Positions 17,352 to 28,594 of a stretch of DNA of 64,000 nucleotides are shown piece by piece. A model generated the notes under the pieces. The model worked only from the letters and a program-made list of their open reading frames with translations, made no database searches and was not told the origin of the DNA. The number at the start of each line of letters is the position of its first letter. Within the stretch, counting starts at the first letter, position 1. The stretch is from Sphingomonas sp. LY54 (GTDB lineage Bacteria; Pseudomonadota; Alphaproteobacteria; Sphingomonadales; Sphingomonadaceae), in assembly GCF_035594035.1 (NCBI RefSeq), contig NZ_CP141588.1:1054001-1118000 (forward strand), in the 5' to 3' direction. The translations under genes were made by a program, and so were the position numbers.

Positions 17352-18137
17352 TTAGAGCTTCTTCGGGCTGGCCGTGGTGGTCCCGGTGGCGCTGCCGGTG
17401 GCAGTGGTCGCCGGCTTGGCCGGGGCCGCACCTGCACGAGCCGCCGTGACCGGCTTCACCGCGCCACCCGACATCATGTAGCCATGAATGTCGTTGGTGA
17501 AGCGGGCGAGCTCCTCGAGAACCGCCTTGTTGCGGCGCATCAGCCAGTTGTAGGCAAGCACGGCCGGAACGGCGACGGCGAGGCCGAGCGCGGTCATGAT
17601 CAGAGCTTCACCGACCGGGCCGGCGACGGCGTCGATCGAGGCCTGACCGGCGGCGCCGATCTTGATGAGCGCGCGGTAGATGCCGATGACGGTACCGAAT
17701 AGACCGATGAACGGTGCGGTCGAACCGACGGTGGCGAGCAGCGCGAGGCCGTTCGACAGCTTCGAGGCGATGGCGCCCTGGCTGCGAGCGAGCGAACCAA
17801 GCATCCAGTCATGCTGATCGATGGGGTCGGTCAGCTTGTTGTGCTGCTCCTGGGCGATGACGGCATCGTCGACAATCTGGCGATAGGCGCTGTTCTTCTC
17901 GAGCTTGGTGGCACCCTCGCGCAGGTTTGCGGCCTGCCAGAAGCTGGTGCGAGCGCGCTTGCCCTGGTTGAGGATCTTCTGCTGCTCGAAGAGCTTGACG
18001 AAGAGGATGTACCAGGAAGCGGCCGACATGACGACCAGGATCAGGAAGGTCGCCCAGGCAATGGTACCGCCCTGTTCGAGCGCGGCCATCAGGCCATAGG
18101 GATTCTCGCCGCCAGGGGCTGCTGCGGGGTTGGCCAT
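17352..18137 (-). CDS. exbB: ExbB/TolQ/MotA-family proton channel protein
   Basis: 261 residues with three membrane spans. The conserved TolQ/ExbB block GSTAPFIGLFGTVIGIYRAL is followed by EALIMTALGLAVAVPAVLAY. The N-terminal span is preceded by a Pro/Ala-rich stretch, and the C-terminus is an Ala/Thr/Pro-rich tail of about 40 residues. It forms the pentameric channel that, with ExbD, energises TonB. The ribosome-binding site is GAGAGGA. Confidence 0.93.
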   Translation of the reverse strand: MANPAAAPGGENPYGLMAALEQGGTIAWATFLILVVMSAASWYILFVKLFEQQKILNQGKRARTSFWQAANLREGATKLEKNSAYRQIVDDAVIAQEQHNKLTDPIDQHDWMLGSLARSQGAIASKLSNGLALLATVGSTAPFIGLFGTVIGIYRALIKIGAAGQASIDAVAGPVGEALIMTALGLAVAVPAVLAYNWLMRRNKAVLEELARFTNDIHGYMMSGGAVKPVTAARAGAAPAKPATTATGSATGTTTASPKKL

Positions 18138-18193
18138 CTTAAAACGTTCCTCTCATAGCAAATTTGCAAATTATAGCGTGTGCGAAGCTCAGC

Positions 18194-18856
18194 TCAGTCC
18201 GTCGGGATGCGCCACACGATACGGCTCGAGACCGAGTCGGTGGTCGGGTTCCCATCACTGTCACGGGCCGGCGTGAACTTTGCGCGGCGCATAAGCAGTT
18301 TGCAGGTGGCCTGATCCAGCGCGGACGAGCCGCTCGAGGACGTAACCGAGCAATTGGTAGGACGCCCATCCGGACCCACGTCGAGACGGAAACCGGTGGT
18401 GCCCTGCTCCTCGTTGCGGAGCGCGGACGCCGGATAGTCGTCGTTCGAGAAGAGCGACGCCAAATTGGCGCGTGCCTTCGCGGGCTGGACCTTCTTCGGC
18501 GGCGGCGGCGGAGCCGGCGGAGCTGGCGGAGCCGGTGGCGCGGTCGGCGTGATCACCGGCGGCGGCGCTTCCCGGACGACCTGCACCTGCGGCGGAGCCA
18601 CGTTGGTGCGAACGATCGGCGGCGGCGACACGACGGGTGGCGGCTCCATCGGAACGTCAGGCGGCGGGGGCGGCGGCTCTTCAGGGGGCGGCGGTTCCTC
18701 AGTGACGTCGAACGTCTTGAGGTCCTTGGCCACCGCCTTCACCACATTATAGGCCAGGCCCGTGATGAAAGCGTAGCCGAGAAGAGCGTGCAGCAATGCC
18801 ACGACGACGATCGCCGTGATGCGGCCTGAGCTCATCTTTTGATCAGCATAGGACAT
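18194..18856 (-). CDS. tonB: Energy transducer TonB
   Basis: 220 residues: one N-terminal membrane helix (ITAIVVVALLHALLGYAFIT), a long Pro-rich spacer (runs of PPPP between residues 55 and 120) that spans the periplasm, and a C-terminal TonB domain ending in ARDSDGNPTTDSV and IVWRIPTD. It transfers proton-motive energy to outer-membrane receptors such as the one encoded at 49873. It is the first gene of the tonB-exbB-exbD-exbD operon. Confidence 0.93.
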   Translation of the reverse strand: MSYADQKMSSGRITAIVVVALLHALLGYAFITGLAYNVVKAVAKDLKTFDVTEEPPPPEEPPPPPPDVPMEPPPVVSPPPIVRTNVAPPQVQVVREAPPPVITPTAPPAPPAPPAPPPPPKKVQPAKARANLASLFSNDDYPASALRNEEQGTTGFRLDVGPDGRPTNCSVTSSSGSSALDQATCKLLMRRAKFTPARDSDGNPTTDSVSSRIVWRIPTD

Positions 18857-19109
18857 TAATCAGCCACACTCCCTCTCTCAATTTCCTGCGGTCTCCGGCA
18901 GCAGCACAAACGCAGCCGGGCCATTACGGGTCCATCCATGTCTTAACATATCATGGGCTGGGCCGTGTCTCTATCGCGACATGTTTCGGGGCGCAATCCT
19001 CCTGTGGGTCCCCGTATACGATATCGAAAAATCGCCGTAATCGCCCGTTAAGGCGGCAAAACTTATGGAAAACGAGGGTTTAGCGTCGATGCGCGGGTCG
19101 GGAGTAACA

Positions 19110-19940
19110 ATGTTGTCACTAAAATTTATGGTTCCATTCGCCCTGATTTGGGTCGCAACGGGATCCCACGCCGAATCACCGGCCCAAGTTGCGGATTCGC
19201 TGACCTATGCCGATCTCGCCGATCTTGCCCTGCCCGCGCCTGTCGTGGCCCATGTCCAACTGCGTAGCGCGACCCGGCTGAAGCCCGCGCAGGCCCCGGA
19301 CCTGCCGGCGGGCATCTCCCGCTTCTACGTGCAGGCCGACGTGATTTCGCTGATCCGCGGCGCCCAGGGTCTCCCCACGCGCGTTTCCTATCTGGCCGAC
19401 GTGCCGGATGTCGGCGGAAAGCCGGCCAAGCTGGCGAAGAAGAGCCAATATATAGCACTGGCGGCGACCGTTCCCGGCCGGCCCGGAGAGCTGCAGTTGC
19501 AGGGCGCCGGCGCCCATCTCCCCTACACGGCCGCCCGCGCCGAGCAGGTGCGCGCGATCCTGCAGGAGGCGACCCGCGCAGGCGCGCCGCCGCGCATCAC
19601 GGGCATCGGCCGCGCCTTCCATGTCCCGGGCTCGCTCCCGGGCGAGAGCGAGACCCAGATCTTCCTGCGCACTGCGGACAACGAGCCGGTGTCGCTCTCC
19701 GTGCTGCGCCGCCCGGGCCAGACGCCGCGTTGGGCCGTGGCGCTGAGCGAGATCGTCGATGATGCCGCCGCGCCGCCGCAGCCGAACAGCCTGCTCTGGT
19801 ACCGGCTCGCCTGCTCGCTCCCGGCCGCTTTGCCCTCGCAGAGCTACGCGGAAGGCGAGACCGAACATGCCGGCGCGATCCAGGCGGATTACCGGCTGAT
19901 CAAGGAGCGGCTCGGCCCCTGCGCGCGCAGCCGCAGCTAG
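19110..19940 (+). CDS. Secreted hypothetical protein
   Basis: 276 residues from the ATG at 19110, which has a GGGAG ribosome-binding site and gives a clean signal peptide (MLSLKFMVPFALIWVATGSH, cleavage after the following Ala). An in-frame ATG at 19065 would add 15 non-signal-like residues. The mature protein has repeated motifs such as GISRFYVQADVISLIRG and FLRTADNEPVSLSVLRR, and two Cys near the C-terminus. No known domain was recognised. The preceding 253-base gap (18857-19109) holds the promoters of this gene and tonB, with no clear consensus. Confidence 0.65.
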   Translation: MLSLKFMVPFALIWVATGSHAESPAQVADSLTYADLADLALPAPVVAHVQLRSATRLKPAQAPDLPAGISRFYVQADVISLIRGAQGLPTRVSYLADVPDVGGKPAKLAKKSQYIALAATVPGRPGELQLQGAGAHLPYTAARAEQVRAILQEATRAGAPPRITGIGRAFHVPGSLPGESETQIFLRTADNEPVSLSVLRRPGQTPRWAVALSEIVDDAAAPPQPNSLLWYRLACSLPAALPSQSYAEGETEHAGAIQADYRLIKERLGPCARSRS

Positions 19941-20338
19941 AAGGAAGCGAGATCGACCCCGACTCCCGCACAGTCCGGATAGATGTCCGGCTTGCGGGAG
20001 GAGACGCGCAAGGCCGTGACGCCGCGGCGGGTGGCAACCAGGTCGTAGATCTCGCGCACGAACGTTTCCTGCAGGTTGAAGCGGCGACCCTTCGCGACCC
20101 GCAATATCTCCGTCCGCAGGAAGTCGTAATCCCAAGCCCCGCCGGCATCGTCGTCCGATTCGAAATAGACCGCCTCGACCCACACTTCGACGGTGACGTA
20201 GAGGCGCTGCGGCGCGCCGATCTCGAAATCGTGGAAGCCGATGTCGACCGGCAGGCAGAAGTCCTCGAGCACGATCTTGCGCGTGCGCGGGGCAAGCCGG
20301 TCGGGAACGAGCCCTTCGATAGGGACAATCCGGGTCAT
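19937..20338 (-). CDS. folB: Dihydroneopterin aldolase family protein
   Basis: 133 residues. The family core KIVLEDFCLPVDIGFHDFE is followed by QRLYVTVEVWVE and NLQETFVREIYDLV, the usual folB arrangement. It would cleave 7,8-dihydroneopterin in folate synthesis, or act as an epimerase. The ATG at 20338 overlaps the stop of the upstream SDR gene as ATGA. Its 3' end overlaps the convergent secreted-protein gene by four bases. Confidence 0.85.
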   Translation of the reverse strand: MTRIVPIEGLVPDRLAPRTRKIVLEDFCLPVDIGFHDFEIGAPQRLYVTVEVWVEAVYFESDDDAGGAWDYDFLRTEILRVAKGRRFNLQETFVREIYDLVATRRGVTALRVSSRKPDIYPDCAGVGVDLASF

Positions 20339-21099
20339 GCTTCGGGCTCCAGAAACTGCACGTCGCGCGGCAGGCCGAGGAATCGCTGGCCGCCGTCGAG
20401 GGTGATGGTTTGCCCGGTATAAGTCGGGGTCGCGACGATGAAGCGCAAGGCAGCGACGATCTCGCCCACATCGACGCCGCGCCGGAGCGCATTCATCGCG
20501 TGCACCTGATCGAAATTCTCGCGGCTCTGCGGCCCGGATACGAGCGTCACCGAGGGCGCGATGCCGCACACGCGGATGCCGCGCGCCGCATAAACACGGG
20601 CCAGCAATTCGGTCAGCCCCGCCAGCCCGATCTTCGAGACCGTGTAGCTGAAGAAATCGGGATTGGGCTGGGCGAGCTTGGCGTCGAGCAGGTTGACGAT
20701 GAGCCCGCCGCCCTGCCCGGCCTTGGCAGCGAAGGCCTGCGACAGCAAAGCCGGCGCGCGCAGGTTCACGGCCTGGTGCATGTCCCAGAGATCGAGCGTG
20801 AAATCGTCGGCCGCGTCGTAGACGAAACGCGAGGCATTGTTGACCAGCAGCCGCGGCGGCGGCAGCCCGTCGAGCGCCGCAATGATCGTCGCAGCAGCAT
20901 CGGACCGGGCAAGGTCGGCCGCGACGACGGTGGCTTGGCCCAGCTCCGCGGCGAGCGATCGGGCCTCGTCTTCGGAATCATGGCAATGGATGAGGACGTG
21001 CCAGCCGTCTTCCGCAAGCGCGCGGCTGATCGCCGCGCCGATCCGCTTGGCCCCACCGGTGACGATGGCGCTCCGCGGTCCCTGAAACTCTGCCGTCAT
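20335..21099 (-). CDS. Short-chain dehydrogenase, pteridine reductase-like
   Basis: 254 residues from the ATG at 21099. The Rossmann motif is IVTGGAKRIGAAISRAL, NNAS is intact, and the catalytic tetrad ends in YTVSKIGL (Tyr-x3-Lys). The TGGAKRIG form and the tight coupling to folB resemble FolM/pteridine reductases, which reduce dihydromonapterin or dihydrofolate with NADPH. That role is inferred from context; a generic SDR cannot be excluded. Confidence 0.82.
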   Translation of the reverse strand: MTAEFQGPRSAIVTGGAKRIGAAISRALAEDGWHVLIHCHDSEDEARSLAAELGQATVVAADLARSDAAATIIAALDGLPPPRLLVNNASRFVYDAADDFTLDLWDMHQAVNLRAPALLSQAFAAKAGQGGGLIVNLLDAKLAQPNPDFFSYTVSKIGLAGLTELLARVYAARGIRVCGIAPSVTLVSGPQSRENFDQVHAMNALRRGVDVGEIVAALRFIVATPTYTGQTITLDGGQRFLGLPRDVQFLEPEA

Positions 21100-21182
21100 G
21101 CGCCGGGCGATAAGGCGACGCCCGGCCTGCGGCAAGCGTGCGGCTTGCTGCGCCCGGCATCAATCGCCTAATCCCGGCTGCG

Positions 21183-21740
21183 ATGCCTGCCCCAATCCTC
21201 CCTTCGGACCTCACCGGCCTCTCGCTCGCCGACATCGCCCGGATGGCCGACGAGCGGCGACTGCCGCCGGTGGAAAGCTGGAACCCCACGCATTGCGGCC
21301 ACAGCGCGATGCGCATCGCGCGCGACGGGACCTGGTTCCACGAAGGCAGCCCAATCGGCCGCCCCGCCATGGTACGGCTCTTCTCGACCATCCTCCGCCG
21401 CGAGCCCGATGGCGGCTTCGTGCTGGTGACGCCGGTCGAGAAGCTCGACATCGACGTCGAGGACGCGCCGTTCGTCGCGGTCGAGGTCAAGAGCGAGGGC
21501 GATGGGCGGGATCGCTCGCTCGCCTTCCGCCTCAACACCGGCGACATGGTGATCGCCGGACCGGATCATCCGCTGCGTTTCGGCTCCGACCATCCTTATG
21601 TCGAGGTGCGAAAAGGGCTCGATGCGCTCGTTGCCCGACCGGTTTATTACGAACTGGCCGAGCTCGCGCTGGGGGAAGGCGGAGACCAGCCGGGGCTTTG
21701 GAGCAATGGCGCCTTCTTTCCGATGGGGAGCGGGGCGTGA
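21183..21740 (+). CDS. DUF1285 family protein
   Basis: 185 residues from the ATG at 21183; 15 further upstream residues in frame are not conserved-looking. The protein matches the DUF1285 pattern (PVESWNPTHCGHSAMRIARD and GTWFHEGSPIGRPAMVRLFS), a small family with beta-rich folds and no settled function. Its stop overlaps the GTG of the nudix gene as GTGA, making it the first gene of a coupled trio with the CCA transferase. Confidence 0.85.
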   Translation: MPAPILPSDLTGLSLADIARMADERRLPPVESWNPTHCGHSAMRIARDGTWFHEGSPIGRPAMVRLFSTILRREPDGGFVLVTPVEKLDIDVEDAPFVAVEVKSEGDGRDRSLAFRLNTGDMVIAGPDHPLRFGSDHPYVEVRKGLDALVARPVYYELAELALGEGGDQPGLWSNGAFFPMGSGA

Positions 21741-22339
21741 CCCTCGCCGCGACCCTGCGCGAAGCGCTGGAGCTTGGCCATCGGCGCGACCCGATCCTGC
21801 TTGAGGGCGACCCGTTCGACCGCGACGCCGACCCGGCCCAGGCGGTCACCCCGGCCGCGGTCCTGGTGCCAGTGGTCGACCGGCCCGAACCGACCGTGAT
21901 CCTCACCGTCCGCACCGACACGGTACGCCGCCATGCCGGTCAGATCGCATTTCCGGGCGGTCGCATCGACCCCCAAGACGACGGCGCGATAGCAGGCGCG
22001 CTGCGCGAGGCGGAGGAGGAGATCGCCCTGCCCCGCTCCGCCGTCGAGGTAATCGGCATCGGCGACCGTTACCGCACGATCACCGGCTATGAGGTGACCC
22101 CGGTCGTCGGCGTCGTCCGCCCCGGGATCGACCTGCGGCCGCAACCCGCCGAAGTCGCCGCCATCTTCGAGGCGCCGCTTCACTACCTCCTTCGTCCGGA
22201 GCACCAGATCATCCGCACAATCATGTGGCAGGGCAGCGAACGCTCTTATTATGAAATCGAATGGGAAGGCCGTCGCATCTGGGGCGCGACCGCGGCGATG
22301 ATCGTCAACCTCAGCCGCCGGCTGGCGCTGGTCGCATGA
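21737..22339 (+). CDS. Nudix hydrolase, CoA pyrophosphatase type
   Basis: 200 residues starting at GTG 21737. The Nudix box reads GGRIDPQDDGAIAGALREAE then EEIAL, with the metal-binding REAEEE. The preceding VRRHAGQIAFPGGR segment matches the coenzyme A pyrophosphatase subgroup (NudL-like, UPF0035 motif). It likely hydrolyses CoA or related nucleoside diphosphate derivatives. It is coupled on both sides by 4-base overlaps. Confidence 0.9.
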   Translation: MTLAATLREALELGHRRDPILLEGDPFDRDADPAQAVTPAAVLVPVVDRPEPTVILTVRTDTVRRHAGQIAFPGGRIDPQDDGAIAGALREAEEEIALPRSAVEVIGIGDRYRTITGYEVTPVVGVVRPGIDLRPQPAEVAAIFEAPLHYLLRPEHQIIRTIMWQGSERSYYEIEWEGRRIWGATAAMIVNLSRRLALVA

Positions 22340-23544
22340 AGCTCGATCCCGCACCCTGGCAAACGCAGCCCGGAATGGCCGAACTGCTCGCCGCGCTCGA
22401 CGCGCCGCAGGGCGCCACCCGCTATGTCGGCGGATCGGTCCGCGACGGGCTGCTCGGCCTCCCCGTCGGCGACGTCGATCTCGCCACCCGCCTCGCTCCA
22501 CAGGAGGTGATCGACCGGCTCGGGGGCGCCCGCATCAAGGCGGTGCCGACCGGCCTCGCACACGGCACGATCACCGCGGTCCTGAAGAACGGCCCGGTTG
22601 AGGTCACGACCCTGCGCCGCGACGTTTCGACCGACGGCCGGCGCGCCACCGTCGCCTTCACCGACGACTGGCGAGAGGATGCGGCGCGGCGCGATTTCAC
22701 GATCAACGCGCTGTCGGCGGATCCGCTGACGCTGCAGGTCCACGATTATTTCGACGGCGAGACCGATCTCGCCGCGCGGCGACTCCGCTTCATCGGCGAC
22801 CCGCTCACCCGCATCGCCGAGGACCACCTCCGCATCCTGCGCTTCTTCCGCTTCCACGCTCGCTTCGGCGAGGGCGAGCCGGATGCGGCGTCGCTCGAGG
22901 CCTGCACGGCCCGCGCCAACGATCTGATGGCGCTGTCGCGCGAACGCATCGCCGACGAACTCCTGAAGCTGCTCGCCCTCCCAGATTCTTCGCCGACGCT
23001 GGCGCTGATGGTCGAGCGCGGGATCCTCCGACCGGTCCTGCCGGAAATCGACGAGGCCGGCGTAGAACGGCTCCGGCAGCTCGTCGCCTGCGAGACGGCT
23101 GCGGAGGCAGCACCCGATCCGCTCCGCCGCCTCGCCGCCCTGCTGCCGGGAGACAGCGCCATCGCCGCCGACGTCGCCGCCCGTCTGCGCCTTTCGAACA
23201 AGGCTGCGAAGCGCCTCGTCTCGGCCGCAGGCCGCGGGCCGGACGATAGCGCGAATCCGCCCGCCCTCGCCTATCGCATCGGCGCCGATGAAGCGGCCGA
23301 CCGGCTGTTGCTGATCGGCGCCGACCCTGTCCTCGTCCGTTCACTGTGCGATTGGCACAAGCCCCGCTTCCCGCTCGGCGGCGGCGATCTCATCGCGATG
23401 GGGCTGAAGCCGGGGCCGCAAGTGGCGCGGACGCTCCAGGCCGTCGAGCGGAGCTGGATCGACGGCGGCTTTTCAAAAGATGATGGCGAAGTGCGGCGCC
23501 TCGCGCGGGCCGCGGTCGATCAGGCGTTGCGCGAGAGCCAGTAA
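22336..23544 (+). CDS. CCA tRNA nucleotidyltransferase / poly(A) polymerase family
   Basis: 402 residues from ATG 22336, which overlaps the nudix stop. The nucleotidyltransferase motif YVGGSVRDGLLGLPVGDVDL has the metal-binding Asp pair, and RRDFTINALSAD and RIAEDHLRILRFFRFHARF are family motifs of class II CCA-adding enzymes. It adds or repairs the tRNA 3' CCA end. The last 25 bases overlap the convergent GGDEF-EAL gene. Confidence 0.93.
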   Translation: MKLDPAPWQTQPGMAELLAALDAPQGATRYVGGSVRDGLLGLPVGDVDLATRLAPQEVIDRLGGARIKAVPTGLAHGTITAVLKNGPVEVTTLRRDVSTDGRRATVAFTDDWREDAARRDFTINALSADPLTLQVHDYFDGETDLAARRLRFIGDPLTRIAEDHLRILRFFRFHARFGEGEPDAASLEACTARANDLMALSRERIADELLKLLALPDSSPTLALMVERGILRPVLPEIDEAGVERLRQLVACETAAEAAPDPLRRLAALLPGDSAIAADVAARLRLSNKAAKRLVSAAGRGPDDSANPPALAYRIGADEAADRLLLIGADPVLVRSLCDWHKPRFPLGGGDLIAMGLKPGPQVARTLQAVERSWIDGGFSKDDGEVRRLARAAVDQALRESQ

Positions 23545-25295
23545 TCGAGGGCGTCGTCGGCCGCGAGCGGCTGGGCGAAATGGAAGCCCTGACCGGTGGC
23601 GCAGCCGAGGCCGGCCAAGGCCTGCGCCAGTTCGGCGGATTCGATGCCTTCGGCGGTCGTCGCCATGCCGAGCGCTTCCGCCAACGACAGGACGGCCCGG
23701 ACGATCGCGATCGAGTCCTTGTCCTTCAGCATGCCGGTGACGAAGCTGCGATCGATCTTGAGCACGTCGATCGGAAGGCGCTGCAGATAAGCGAGCGAGG
23801 TGTAGCCGGTCCCGAAATCGTCCATCGCGACCTGGACATCGAGCGCCTTCAGCGCCTCCAGGACCTCGGTAGCGCGATGCGGATCCTGGACGATCGCGCT
23901 TTCGGTCAGTTCCAGCATCAGGCGCCGACCTGCGAGGCCGGTCGCTTTCAATGCTTCCGAAACGGCCGAGGCGACGTCGTCGCGCGCGATCTGGATCGCT
24001 GATAGGTTGACGCCGACATAGATCGGGAGCTGCTTGCCAGCCTGCCGATCCCAGCCGGCGAGCGTGTGGACCGCCGAATTGAGCGCCCAGCGACCCAGTG
24101 CGACGATCAGGCCCGATTCCTCGGCGACGGGGATGAATTCATCGGGCGAGATCACGCCGCGATCTTCATGCTCCCAGCGCGCCAGCGCTTCGAAGCCGGC
24201 GACGGCGCCGGTCGGAAGGTCGATCAGCGGCTGGAATGCGAGCTTCAACTGCTCGCCTTCGATCGCGCGCCGCAGCTCGGTCTCGATGCTGAAGCGGCGC
24301 CGGGCCGCCTTGGCCTGGTTGGGCTCATAGACCTGGATCAGCCCTGAGCGCTTCGAGCTCTTCAGGGCGAACTGCGCGTTGCGCAGCACTTCCTCGGCCA
24401 GTTCGACGCTGCCCGTGAGCAGTGAAATCCCGATCGAGCAATCGACGCGTATCTCCAGCTCGGACAGGCGGAAGGGGGTGCCAAGCACGGTCCGGATCCG
24501 ATCGGCGAGCTGCAGGGCGTCCTCGAGGCCGTTGTCGAGTCTCATCAGGATGCCGAACTCATCGCCCCCCGTCCGCGCCAGGACGTCGCCGGCACGCAGG
24601 CCCGAGAAAAGGCGGCGGGCAAAGGTGATCAGCAATTCGTCGCCGGCGATCGCGCCGACGCATTCGTTGACGCGGCTGAAGCGGGTCATGTCGATCACCA
24701 GCACGGCGTGGCTGGCCTCGCGGAACTCCTTGTCCTCCAGAACCGCTTCGACCCGCTCGTTGAAGGCGAGCCGGTTGGGAAGGCCGGTTAGGCTGTCGCG
24801 CAGCATCTCGGCGCGCAGGCTCTTCTCGGTCTCGACCTGGGCGGTCCGGTCGATCAATGTAAACAGGCAGCGCTTGGCGGAGAAAGGCGAGGGCTGGAGC
24901 CGTGCCAGTTTGAGCTTGAAATAGCGGCCTCCGATACGGCGCCCGTCGGTCGCCTCGAACTGCAGTTCGGCCTGATCGCCCTTGAGGAACCGGTCGAGCC
25001 GCTCGCCGATCGGGCCGGCCGCCAGGAACGGGATTCCGCTGATCCACTGGCCTTCGACGCTGTCCCAGTCGGTCAGCTGGCGGAAATGGGCATTGGCCGT
25101 GTCGACATAGACGTCGCCGCAATCGCTGACGCAGAGAACGGCGGCGGCGATCGGCAAGGCATCGAGATAATCCTGCCGCGCCGCCTCGATCGCCTGCTCC
25201 GAGACGGAGAGCGCGCGCGCCACCGGTGCCGCGCCCCCAAAGGCGAACTCGGCAATAGGCAACTTCGTCGGTGCGCGCTGGGATGCGGCCTGCAT
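23520..25295 (-). CDS. PAS-GGDEF-EAL cyclic-di-GMP enzyme
   Basis: 591 residues. A PAS-like sensor occupies about residues 40-160, a GGDEF domain 160-325 and an EAL domain 335-590. The GGDEF motif is intact (RTGGDEFG, 243-247), with an RxxD inhibitory site RAGD five residues before it. EAL is intact at 369-371 (GFEALARW), as are ELTES, DDFGTGYTSL, KIDRSF and AEGIE. Both diguanylate cyclase and phosphodiesterase activity are therefore possible. No membrane span was seen, so it is probably cytosolic. Confidence 0.93.
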   Translation of the reverse strand: MQAASQRAPTKLPIAEFAFGGAAPVARALSVSEQAIEAARQDYLDALPIAAAVLCVSDCGDVYVDTANAHFRQLTDWDSVEGQWISGIPFLAAGPIGERLDRFLKGDQAELQFEATDGRRIGGRYFKLKLARLQPSPFSAKRCLFTLIDRTAQVETEKSLRAEMLRDSLTGLPNRLAFNERVEAVLEDKEFREASHAVLVIDMTRFSRVNECVGAIAGDELLITFARRLFSGLRAGDVLARTGGDEFGILMRLDNGLEDALQLADRIRTVLGTPFRLSELEIRVDCSIGISLLTGSVELAEEVLRNAQFALKSSKRSGLIQVYEPNQAKAARRRFSIETELRRAIEGEQLKLAFQPLIDLPTGAVAGFEALARWEHEDRGVISPDEFIPVAEESGLIVALGRWALNSAVHTLAGWDRQAGKQLPIYVGVNLSAIQIARDDVASAVSEALKATGLAGRRLMLELTESAIVQDPHRATEVLEALKALDVQVAMDDFGTGYTSLAYLQRLPIDVLKIDRSFVTGMLKDKDSIAIVRAVLSLAEALGMATTAEGIESAELAQALAGLGCATGQGFHFAQPLAADDALDYWLSRNA

Positions 25296-25357
25296 GACAA
25301 AGCAAGTAGCGGCCAGCAGTTAATCTTTGATTGCCGCCGGGGTCCGGAATACCGGCG

Positions 25358-27601
<2,244 letters not shown>

Positions 27602-27696
27602 GAGCCGAGCGATAGCAGCGCCCAGGCAACGAGGCGAGCCCCGCCCTTGCCTTGCCCATTTATGTAACTTAGTATCATGGAAAATGGGGGCCGTTC

Positions 27697-28590
27697 ATGC
27701 GCAAATCCGTTTCTCTTGTCGCACTCCTGCTGGTTTCGGCTTGCGGCGGCGCGGACCGCCAGCAGGAACCTGCTCGCGAAACGACATCGTATGACGTGGC
27801 CGAGGAACCGCCCGCTGCTCCCGGCTCAGGACCCGCAATCGCGCCCACGACAGCGCCCGGCATCGCGTTCAATTACCGCTACGCCTTCCGTCTGCCCGGC
27901 CAGAAGATCGCAAGCGTGCAGGAGCAGCACGCCCAGGCATGCGAGAAGCTAGGCCTCTCCCGATGTCGCATTGCGGGCATGCGCTATCGTCTGGTCAACG
28001 AGCGCGACATCGAGGCGATGCTCGCCTTCAAGCTCGACCCGGCCATTGCCCGCCAGTTCGGTAAGGCGGGAATCGAAACCGTCGCGAACAACGAAGGCAT
28101 GCTGATCGACAGCGAAATTTCCGGCGACGATGCCGGCGCGGCCATCGCCGCGGCCAATCGCAGCGAGGCACAGCTCAGCGACGATCTCGAACGGATCGAG
28201 GCGCAGCTTGCCCGCGCCGGGCTGGCCGCTGCCGAGCGCGACCGTCTCCAAGCCGAGGCGCAGCAGTTGCGCCAGACGATCCGCGCCAACCGCGACGCCC
28301 GCGACGAGCAAAGGGAATCGCTCGCGACGACGCCGATGGTCTTCCAATATGGTTCGGGCGATCTGGTCCCGGGCTTCGACACGCACTCGCCTATGCGCCA
28401 GGCGCTTGAGGCGGCAGGCGACAATTTGATCGGCGGGGCCGCGTTCCTGTTCGTCGCCCTCGCCACGCTGCTCCCTTGGGGAGTCCTCCTGCTCCTGCTC
28501 TGGTGGCTGGTGAGGCGGCTTGCGCCGAAATTCGGGTCGCGACGTGCGGCGGGGCCCGAACCGCAAGCCGGCGGGTCCGTGGAAAGCTGA
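27697..28590 (+). CDS. DUF4349-like lipoprotein
   Basis: 297 residues. The signal peptide ends in the lipobox LVSACGG, so the mature protein is lipid-anchored at Cys16. A Pro/Ala-rich linker follows, then a DUF4349-like core (YRYAFRLPGQKI and CRIAGMRYRL), a coiled coil around residues 145-205, and one membrane span (GAAFLFVALATLLPWGVLLL) near the C-terminus with a basic cytosolic tail. Function is unknown. It is divergent from parC. Confidence 0.8.
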   Translation: MRKSVSLVALLLVSACGGADRQQEPARETTSYDVAEEPPAAPGSGPAIAPTTAPGIAFNYRYAFRLPGQKIASVQEQHAQACEKLGLSRCRIAGMRYRLVNERDIEAMLAFKLDPAIARQFGKAGIETVANNEGMLIDSEISGDDAGAAIAAANRSEAQLSDDLERIEAQLARAGLAAAERDRLQAEAQQLRQTIRANRDARDEQRESLATTPMVFQYGSGDLVPGFDTHSPMRQALEAAGDNLIGGAAFLFVALATLLPWGVLLLLLWWLVRRLAPKFGSRRAAGPEPQAGGSVES

Positions 28591-28594
28591 CCGC

